Source: Curvibacter gracilis ATCC BAA-807
GTDB lineage: Bacteria > Pseudomonadota > Gammaproteobacteria > Burkholderiales > Burkholderiaceae_C
NCBI RefSeq assembly: GCF_000518645.1
Contig: NZ_JADZ01000012.1
Span: forward strand, 1 to 64,000
DNA length: 64,000 nt
Direction: 5' to 3'
In this document: positions 58,126 to 64,000 of the stretch, piece after piece
Numbering within the stretch: the stretch's first letter is position 1
How the letters are laid out: each line of letters starts with the position of its first letter
Position numbers and translations under genes: made by a program
Notes under the pieces: generated by a model
The model's input: the letters and a program-made list of their open reading frames with translations, nothing else
Databases searched by the model: none
Told to the model about the DNA's origin: nothing

Positions 58126-58560
58126 ATGTCGCGTGGTCCATTCCGAGGCCGTGGATCCAAGGGGTTCAGCCTGATCGAACTTCTGGTCGTGGTGGCCGTG
58201 ATCGCCCTGCTGACCGGCCTGGCTTTGCCGGGGTACCAGGCCACCCTGCAGCGGGCCCGCCGCAGCGATGCCCGCGAGGCGCTGCTGCGCGGTGCTCAGT
58301 GGCTGGAGCGGGTGGCCTCGATCCACGGCCAGTATCCCGAGGCGGCGGCCTATCCGGCCCACCTGGCCCTCAGCACGGCGGGCCACTACCGCATCCGGTA
58401 TGAGCCCAGCGCCGATCTGGCCGCCTACATCCTCACGGCGCAGCGTCAGGGTGGGCAGGCCTCAGACCCCTGTGGTGATTTCGTGCTTGATCAGGCCGGG
58501 CAGCGTTCGGTGCTGAGCCCGGTTGCCGGCAGCGGCCCAGCAGAGTGCTGGCAACGCTGA
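58126..58560 (+). CDS. pilE: Type IV pilin-like protein PilE
   Basis: A 144-residue pilin with prepilin site GSKG-FSLIELLVVVAVIALLTG (Glu5 present) and a D-region bounded by cysteines (SDPCGDFVLDQ and AECWQR). The ATG at 58126 has AAGGGGG 5 bp upstream; an in-frame GTG at 58120 was rejected. It closes the fimT-pilVWXY1E operon and is a minor rather than major pilin by context. Confidence 0.88.
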   Translation: MSRGPFRGRGSKGFSLIELLVVVAVIALLTGLALPGYQATLQRARRSDAREALLRGAQWLERVASIHGQYPEAAAYPAHLALSTAGHYRIRYEPSADLAAYILTAQRQGGQASDPCGDFVLDQAGQRSVLSPVAGSGPAECWQR

Positions 58561-58579
58561 GCGCGCGCGGGCCCACGCC

Positions 58580-59875
58580 TCATTGCTTGCGTTGCACGAA
58601 CAGGTTGCGCTTGGCGTCCTCGGGGTAGGCAAAGGTGACCAGGCCGTTGCGCACCTGGCCCATCACCAACATGTTGGCCGAGATGGCCTCCTTGTCCTGG
58701 GGGCTGAAAGGGTGGTCGTAGGTGGCCACCACCCCGTAGTAGGTCTTCATGCGGCCTTCGAGCGCGGCCTTGATGGCCGGGCCGTCGGCGGGCCCCTTGT
58801 TGATGGCCAGCAGGGCATACAGCAGCAGGTAGCTGGCGTCGTAGCCATTGGCCGCGGCCATGGGCACGGGGATGCGTCGGCTGTTGAACTTGCGCGCATA
58901 GCTGGCCAGAAAGGCGGCGCGGCGCTCATTGCTGGGCTCGGCAATGAAGGTCTGGGCCATCAGCGCGCCTTCGGCCGCGTCCCTGGCCCCATCGATGAAG
59001 AAGGGGAAGGACAGGGTCCAGGGCCCCACCTGGGGCACTTTCCAGCCCAGGGCCTTGCGGCCCTGCGCCACCACCGCGTTCTCCGGGCCCACGGTGTAGC
59101 TGAAGATCACATTGGCGCCCGCGGCCCGCGCGGCCTTGAGCTCGTCGGACAGGTCTTTCACGCCCAGCGCAAAGCGGGCCGTGTGCACCGGTTTGAGGTT
59201 CTTGGCCGCCAGCGCGGCGATCACGTCGCGGGTGCCGCCTTCGCCATAGCCCGTGGTGTCGGCGAAGATGGCGACCCGGTCCCAGCCCCGTTTGATCAGA
59301 TCGTCCACCACGAAGGGCGCTTGCAAGGCATCGCGGCCCTGCACGCGGAAGATGTAACTCTCGGGCCCCGGGTACTGGGTGGTCAGGGCGGTGCCGGTGG
59401 CACAGGGCACGATCAGCGGTACCTTGTTCTTCTGGAACACCTCGATCGAGTTGAGCGCCACCCCGCTGTTGCAGTAGCCGATCGTGGCCACCACCTGATC
59501 GCGCACCAGCTCCTCGGCCAGCTGCCGGCCGCGGGCCGGGTCGGCGGTGTCGTCCTTGATCATCAGCTCCAGCGGGCGCCCCAGGTAGCCGCCGACGGCG
59601 TTGATCTCGTCAATGGCCAGCTTCACGCCATTGGCCATGGGCACACCGAAATCGGCCGACGGCCCGGTCAAGGGGCCGATCAGGCCGATGCGCAGCGGCG
59701 TCGGCCCGGGGGCTGCGGCGCCGGCCTCGGCCGCGCCCGCTGCCGTGGCCGTCTGGATCGGCAGGCCGGTGATCCAGCCCCCGAGGACAAGGGCGCTGCA
59801 CACCAGGGCCCGGCCCAGACCGGATGTCGGCAACACGGACGCAGCCGCCCGATGCGGTAAGAACTTGAAAGACAC
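58580..59875 (-). CDS. ABC transporter substrate-binding protein, branched-chain amino acid type
   Basis: A 431-residue periplasmic binding protein (LivJ/amide-urea class). The signal sequence includes RALVCSALVLGGWITGLPIQ. The mature domain begins PLRIGLIGPLTGPSADFG, then KLAIDEINAVGGYLGRPLEL and FADTTGYGEGG. The GTG at 59875 is the likely start. No permease or ATPase gene is adjacent, so it is an orphan here. It is convergent with pilE and divergent from the AraC gene. The ligand is unknown. Confidence 0.86.
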   Translation of the reverse strand: MSFKFLPHRAAASVLPTSGLGRALVCSALVLGGWITGLPIQTATAAGAAEAGAAAPGPTPLRIGLIGPLTGPSADFGVPMANGVKLAIDEINAVGGYLGRPLELMIKDDTADPARGRQLAEELVRDQVVATIGYCNSGVALNSIEVFQKNKVPLIVPCATGTALTTQYPGPESYIFRVQGRDALQAPFVVDDLIKRGWDRVAIFADTTGYGEGGTRDVIAALAAKNLKPVHTARFALGVKDLSDELKAARAAGANVIFSYTVGPENAVVAQGRKALGWKVPQVGPWTLSFPFFIDGARDAAEGALMAQTFIAEPSNERRAAFLASYARKFNSRRIPVPMAAANGYDASYLLLYALLAINKGPADGPAIKAALEGRMKTYYGVVATYDHPFSPQDKEAISANMLVMGQVRNGLVTFAYPEDAKRNLFVQRKQ

Positions 59876-60122
59876 GTGACGACCCGCCCCGATGAATGAA
59901 CAAATGACCGAATCTAGGGGGCGCAGCCGCTGGCGCGGTACGGGGCTTACCCCAGTAACAGGCCCTTGCAAGCCGCCCGGGGGGGCTTCTTGGGCAAGGC
60001 GCCGGCAAATCGCTGGACAGGGGTCTGCGGGGTTGGCCTGGCTCCCCTGGGACGGGTTTTTGTCGTTTGAAGGGCCCGCACCCCGCTAACATGGTGTTTT
60101 TCGGGGCCGTCGCGCGCATGGA

Positions 60123-61103
60123 GTGCCGACGGCCGTGACCGGTCGCCCTGGTCTTGTGGTCTTCATCCTGCCTCTGTCTGATCCCGTGAGCGCCTCCCGC
60201 GACATCAAAACCTATGGCATGGCCGAGCGGGCCAACCACCTCGACTTCGACATCCGCGAGCAACTGGTGCGGCCGCCCTTGCTGCGCCCGCACCGGCACG
60301 ACTATTTCCAGATCCAGGTCAGCCTGCAGGGCGACGGCGAGCAGACCGTGGGGGCCAGCGTGCGCCCCTTTGGCCGCGGCACCCTGAGCTTTGTGCTGCC
60401 CTATCGGGTGCATGTGGTCTCGCACCCCGAAGGCTCGCGCTATGTGATCCTGAACTTCTCGCAAGCCTTTTTGCGCCCCGATCTGCAGGCCGACCCCCTG
60501 GACCTGGAAGACGTGCCCTTGAGCCTGGCGCCCGAGCTGGGGCCCTTTCTGTTCCAGGAATACACCGACTTTGCCTTCGGGCCGGAGGCCTTTGCCGAGG
60601 TCGAAGCCCTGGTGCAGCGCATGCTGCGCGAGAACGCGCAGCGGCGCCATGGCAGCCTCACCCTGTTGCGGGGCCTGCTGTTGCAGCTGCTGGGCCTGAC
60701 CTGCCAGGTGTTCGAGGCCGATCTGGCCCGGCTGGCGGCCCAGCATGCGCAAAAGACCAGCCAGCGTGAGGCCTTGCAGCGCGTGGCCCGTCACATCCGC
60801 GAGCACCTGGCCGAGGACCTGACGCTGGCTGACGCGGCGGCGGCCGCGTTTCTGTCGCCCAACTACCTGGCCAACCTGCTCAAGAAGGAAACCGGCAAGA
60901 CCTTCACCGAGCTGCTCACCGAGCGCCGCATGGAGCGCGCCCAGGAGCTGCTGGCCCACACCTCGCAGCGCGTCATGCAGGTGGCGCATGCGGTGGGCTT
61001 TGCCGATGAGTCGTATTTCACGCGGCGCTTTCGCCAGAGCATGGGCCTGAGCCCGCGCGCCTGGCGCGACCAGTTGCGCCAGCGCCTGCAACACCCGGTC
61101 TGA
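60123..61103 (+). CDS. AraC-family transcriptional regulator
   Basis: Regulator of up to 326 residues. An N-terminal cupin-type sensor (RPHRHDYFQIQVSLQGDGEQ) is followed by a C-terminal double HTH: LTLADAAAAAFLSPNYLANL and MQVAHAVGFADESYFTRRFR with GLSPRAWR. Three starts are possible (GTG 60123, GTG 60186, ATG 60219), none with a good ribosome site. It may control the FAH-like gene 118 bp downstream or the divergent substrate-binding protein. Confidence 0.87.
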   Translation: MPTAVTGRPGLVVFILPLSDPVSASRDIKTYGMAERANHLDFDIREQLVRPPLLRPHRHDYFQIQVSLQGDGEQTVGASVRPFGRGTLSFVLPYRVHVVSHPEGSRYVILNFSQAFLRPDLQADPLDLEDVPLSLAPELGPFLFQEYTDFAFGPEAFAEVEALVQRMLRENAQRRHGSLTLLRGLLLQLLGLTCQVFEADLARLAAQHAQKTSQREALQRVARHIREHLAEDLTLADAAAAAFLSPNYLANLLKKETGKTFTELLTERRMERAQELLAHTSQRVMQVAHAVGFADESYFTRRFRQSMGLSPRAWRDQLRQRLQHPV

Positions 61104-61221
61104 GTTTTGCCCGGGCCGGCTTTGTGCTGGAAAACCTTAAGCCCACGCGCAGGCCGGCGGGCAATCGTTTCCTACAGTCGGAATCAGTCGCTTTCGACGA
61201 TTTTCAAACGTGGAGACAAGC

Positions 61222-62031
61222 ATGACCGATCTGAACAAACGAGGCTGGCTGCAGGGCGGCCTGCTGATGGGCGCAGGGGCCTTGAGCGCCTGCGCCGCCC
61301 CGGGGCCGGCCCAGCCCGGGCGGCCGGTGGCCACCGCCTTCGAGCTGCCCCACACCACTGTGCCCGTGGCCACGGCCGACGGCCAGCCCCTGGCTTTTCC
61401 GGTGCGCCGCATCTACTGCATCGGGCGCAATTACGCGGCCCATGCGCGCGAGATGGGCTCGGACCCCAGCCGCGAGCCGCCGTTCTTCTTCCAGAAGCCC
61501 AGCGATGCGATCCAGTACGTGGCCCCGGGCACGGTGGCCGATCACCCTTACCCCAGCCTCACGCGCAACTACCACTACGAGGTGGAGCTGGTGGCGGCCC
61601 TGCACCGGGGCGGGCGCGACATTCCGATCGACCGGGCCCTGGATTGCGTCTATGGCTATGCACTGGGCCTGGACATGACGCGGCGCGACCTGCAGCGCGG
61701 CATGGGCGACCAGAAAAAGCCCTGGGAGATCGGCAAGAGCTTCGACCATTCCGCCCCCATCGGCCCCATCCACCCCGTGGCCCGCACAGGCCATTACACG
61801 CAAGGCCCCATCTGGCTCAAGGTGAATGGGCAGATCAAGCAGCAGGCCACGCTCAACCACATGATCTGGTCGGTGGCCGAGCAGATCAGCCGCCTGTCCG
61901 AGGCTTTTGAGCTGTTCCCGGGCGACATCATCTACTCGGGCACCCCTGAAAACGTGGGGCCGGTGGTGCGGGGCGACCTGATCGAATGCCACATCGATGG
62001 CCTGCCCGAATTGAGCCTGCGCATCGTCTGA
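61222..62031 (+). CDS. Fumarylacetoacetate hydrolase-family protein with lipoprotein-type signal
   Basis: A 269-residue FAH-superfamily protein. The catalytic domain from residue 60 begins VRRIYCIGRNYAAHAREMG. Metal ligands Glu120, Glu122 (YHYEVELVAAL) and Asp151 are kept, and GDIIYSGTPENVGPV is typical. Unusually it starts MTDLNKRGWLQGGLLMGAGA then LSAC: a KR-containing signal with a lipobox (Cys24). The start at 61222 has GGAG 6 bp upstream. It is predicted to be an exported lipoprotein; normal FAH enzymes are cytosolic. The substrate is unknown. Confidence 0.85.
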   Translation: MTDLNKRGWLQGGLLMGAGALSACAAPGPAQPGRPVATAFELPHTTVPVATADGQPLAFPVRRIYCIGRNYAAHAREMGSDPSREPPFFFQKPSDAIQYVAPGTVADHPYPSLTRNYHYEVELVAALHRGGRDIPIDRALDCVYGYALGLDMTRRDLQRGMGDQKKPWEIGKSFDHSAPIGPIHPVARTGHYTQGPIWLKVNGQIKQQATLNHMIWSVAEQISRLSEAFELFPGDIIYSGTPENVGPVVRGDLIECHIDGLPELSLRIV

Positions 62032-62155
62032 GCGCGCTGGCCGCGCCGCCAGGTTGAGGGACGTCAAAGTCCGTGTCGCTGGCCGGTGGCAGGATGAAGT
62101 CCGGTGGCATCGGGGTCGTCAGAACAGCCGGGCTCCGATCTCGGGAGCTTGTCAT

Positions 62156-62740
62156 ATGAAGCGGCGCATTCTCATCATCCAGGGGCATCCGGATCACCGG
62201 GCCCCCCACCTGGCCCATGCCCTGGCCGATGCCTACGCCAGTGGCGCGCAACTGCAGGGGCACGAGGTGCGGCAGGTCTGCGTGGCCCAGTTGGACCTGA
62301 GCCTGGTGCGCAGCCAGGAGGAGTGGGAGCGCAAGCCCGTTCCGGCAGCGCTGGTGGCGGTGCAGGAAGAGCTGCGCTGGGCTCAGCATCTGGTGTTCTT
62401 TTTCCCGCTGTGGCTGGGCGAGATGCCAGCCATGCTCAAAGGCTTTCTGGAGCAGGTGGCGCGGCCCGATCTGGTCCGGGTGCAGGGTGCGGACGGGCAC
62501 AGCAGCCCGGGCCTGAAGGGGCGCAGCGCGCGTCTGGTGGTCACCATGGGCATGCCGGCCCTGTTCTACCGCGGCTTCTACGGCGGCCATGGTCTGCGCT
62601 CGATGCGTCGCAGCGTGCTGGGCTTCATGGGCATTTCACCGGTGCGTCAGACGCTGATCGGCCGGGTCGGCACCCTCTCGCCGCACCGTTTCGAGAGCCT
62701 GGTGCATCAGATGCAGATGCTGGGGCGCAGCGCCCGCTGA
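62156..62740 (+). CDS. Flavodoxin-like NAD(P)H (quinone) oxidoreductase
   Basis: A 194-residue flavodoxin-fold protein of the NQO1/YwrO/KefF family. ILIIQGHPD starts the FMN-binding loop; VFFFPLWLGEMPAMLKGFLE is the second signature. The start at 62156 has GGAG 8 bp upstream. It follows the FAH-like gene on the same strand after 124 bp, so co-transcription is uncertain. It probably reduces quinones or related electrophiles. Confidence 0.85.
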   Translation: MKRRILIIQGHPDHRAPHLAHALADAYASGAQLQGHEVRQVCVAQLDLSLVRSQEEWERKPVPAALVAVQEELRWAQHLVFFFPLWLGEMPAMLKGFLEQVARPDLVRVQGADGHSSPGLKGRSARLVVTMGMPALFYRGFYGGHGLRSMRRSVLGFMGISPVRQTLIGRVGTLSPHRFESLVHQMQMLGRSAR

Positions 62741-62912
62741 GCAAGGGTTGGGCGCGTAGGGCCTGTTAACAAGTCCTAGCACAGACCTCGTCTTTACGGG
62801 GGCGCGGCACCGTGGGCAACTCCGGTATCAGGGTAAAGCCGGGGGTGTCTTCGGGCAATCTGCGACAATCCTGCCTCTCGAAAATTTTGACCGTCCGAAG
62901 AATAAATCCTAA

Positions 62913-63443
62913 ATGAGCACTCTGACCACTGTTGAGATCCGTCCTGCCACCCTGCGAGATGCCAAGACCGTAGCCGAAATCCACACGGTGGCTGCCCAAG
63001 CCGCCTACAAAGGCATTGTTCCCGACGAGTTTCTGAAAAGCTCCTCCACCGACAAGCGCGTGGCCCAATGGCGTGAAGCCATCGAATACTGCGAACCCCA
63101 GGTCCAAGTGGCCATGGATGAAGGCAAGGTCGTCGGCTTTGTCGGCTTCGACCGCTCGCGCGATCCGAAGTCCCGCCCGACCACCGGTGAAATCTGGGCC
63201 CTGTACGTGCTGCCCAGCCACTGGGACAAGGGCGTTGGCCTGGCCCTGTGGGACGCCGCCCGCGAAGGCCTGTCCGAAGAAGGTTGCACCAACGTCACCG
63301 CCTGGGTGCCGCTGCGCAATGAGCGCGCCATGCGCTTCCTGGAACTGGCCGGCTTCAAGCGCGAGCTGAACACCGCCAAGACCACGCCCATGGGTGCCAT
63401 CAAGCTCGAGGAAATCCGCCTCAAGCGCGGCGACCTGAACTGA
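62913..63443 (+). CDS. GNAT-family N-acetyltransferase
   Basis: A 176-residue acetyltransferase. The acetyl-CoA loop appears as EIWALYVLPSHWDKGVGLAL, a V-shaped beta4 followed by the pyrophosphate-binding turn, and RNERAMRFLELAGFKRE is the C-terminal part of the fold. IRPATLRDAKTVAEIH is the usual N-terminus. The substrate is unknown. A terminator follows. Confidence 0.88.
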   Translation: MSTLTTVEIRPATLRDAKTVAEIHTVAAQAAYKGIVPDEFLKSSSTDKRVAQWREAIEYCEPQVQVAMDEGKVVGFVGFDRSRDPKSRPTTGEIWALYVLPSHWDKGVGLALWDAAREGLSEEGCTNVTAWVPLRNERAMRFLELAGFKRELNTAKTTPMGAIKLEEIRLKRGDLN

Positions 63444-63507
63444 GCCCGACACCGGGCCGCCCCCGCGGCCCCTCGGCTGCTCTTTGAAAGCCCTCGGTCG
63501 CAAGACC

Positions 63508-63542
63508 AAAAGGCCACCGCCCTCGTGCAGTGGCCTTTTTTT
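63508..63542 (+). terminator. Rho-independent terminator after the GNAT gene
   Basis: Stem AAAAGGCCAC / GTGGCCTTTT with a 12-base loop and a final run of seven T residues. It lies between convergent genes. Confidence 0.85.
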
Positions 63543-63572
63543 CGTGGGCGATCGGCTGTCCGCCGGATTGGA

Positions 63573-64000
63573 TCAGCTGCCCTTGCGGCAGGCCTGGTCG
63601 ACGTACTGCAGTGCGTCGGGCAGGGCGTCGCGGAACACCAGCCATTCGTGGTCGCCATCGATCACGCGCAGTTCAACCTGCCGTGGCTGGATCTGATGCA
63701 GGCGCCAGAACAGGTTGGCCGACACCGGGGCAATGCCCAGGTAGTCGTGGTCGCCTGACACGATCCACATCGGCACCCGTGCGGCACCGGCCCGGTAGGC
63801 GTCGAGCGCGGCCGGGTAGTTCAGCGCCTTCCAGGTGTCGGGATCGAACTGGCCGTTGCGCACGAACTGCGGCGTGCGGCGCGCGGCCGAGGTCTCCGGC
63901 GGCAGCGGGTCGTAGATGGCCGGGCTGATCACCGCGGCACCACAGAACTTCTGCGGGTGGCGCAGCGACAGGTTCAGCGCGCCATAGCCCCCCATGGACA
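63573..64000 (-). CDS. Alpha/beta hydrolase-fold esterase (3' part)
   Basis: C-terminal 141 residues of an esterase-D-like alpha/beta hydrolase; the gene runs off the right edge. The visible part starts at SMGGYGALNLSLRHP, which is the nucleophile elbow, so the Ser is at the edge. An acid may be in VSGDHDYLG, and the catalytic His is likely in DGDHEWLVFRDALPD. The C-terminus ends YVDQACRKGS. The family includes putative esterases of the antigen-85 or enterochelin-esterase type. Confidence 0.8.
   Translation of the reverse strand, partial: SMGGYGALNLSLRHPQKFCGAAVISPAIYDPLPPETSAARRTPQFVRNGQFDPDTWKALNYPAALDAYRAGAARVPMWIVSGDHDYLGIAPVSANLFWRLHQIQPRQVELRVIDGDHEWLVFRDALPDALQYVDQACRKGS

Overview
The window is high-GC (roughly two-thirds G+C by eye) chromosomal DNA from a betaproteobacterium, most likely Burkholderiales and probably near Comamonadaceae. 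Support comes from the block sdhCDAB-sdhE-gltA / GntR / mdh / HpcH-family lyase / acnB, a RibBX-type riboflavin protein, the DUF3597 protein and codon use. The genus cannot be fixed from the sequence alone. I saw no tRNA, rRNA, CRISPR array, insertion sequence or prophage.

Layout. 1-4.4 kb: electron-transfer flavoprotein genes (etfB cut by the window edge, etfA), an acyl-CoA dehydrogenase and a nitronate monooxygenase. 4.5-6.3 kb: a small XRE regulator, a DsbA-like isomerase and an SDR. 6.4-10.7 kb: a fused indolepyruvate:ferredoxin oxidoreductase-like gene and a MaoC hydratase. 10.8-19.1 kb: a LysR gene, then an operon for meta-cleavage of 3-hydroxyanthranilate in an nba-like order (E-X-H-G-F-C-D) ending in an aromatic-acid transporter. 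19.1-24.6 kb: a radical SAM gene behind a LexA box, a MipA/OmpV porin, the glutathione-dependent formaldehyde pair, and a GlxA-type regulator. 24.7-36.2 kb: the TCA-cycle block. 36.2-42 kb: DUF3597, a stand-alone molybdopterin oxidoreductase, trhP and an Rpn-like nuclease. 42-44.7 kb: tolA, tolR, tolQ, ybgC. 44.7-52 kb: an aminotransferase, nusB, and ribH/ribBX and ribE/ribD, with two secreted repeat-protein genes lying between the two rib halves. 52-58.6 kb: a minor type IV pilin operon with pilY1. 58.6-64 kb: an orphan substrate-binding protein, an AraC regulator, an apparently exported FAH-family protein, a flavodoxin-like oxidoreductase, a GNAT acetyltransferase and a truncated alpha/beta hydrolase.

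The most distinctive part is 6.4-19.1 kb. A 53-bp block lies upstream of the oxidoreductase/MaoC unit (6425-6477) and again upstream of the 3-hydroxyanthranilate operon (11944-11996). It matches at 35 of 53 positions without a gap, and the LysR gene sits between the two units. This suggests one regulon joining an aryl-pyruvate oxidoreductase to aminoaromatic ring cleavage. The operon carries the steps from 3-hydroxyanthranilate to the 2-oxopent-4-enoate level but no aldolase or acylating acetaldehyde dehydrogenase, so these must be elsewhere.

Other points of note: two secreted proteins with the same 44-residue repeat period inside the riboflavin locus; a RibB whose GTP cyclohydrolase II half has lost its zinc cysteines; a FAH-fold protein with a lipoprotein-type signal; an SDR with Phe in place of the catalytic Tyr; and palindrome-rich gaps at about 39.1-39.3 kb and 49.9-50.2 kb.
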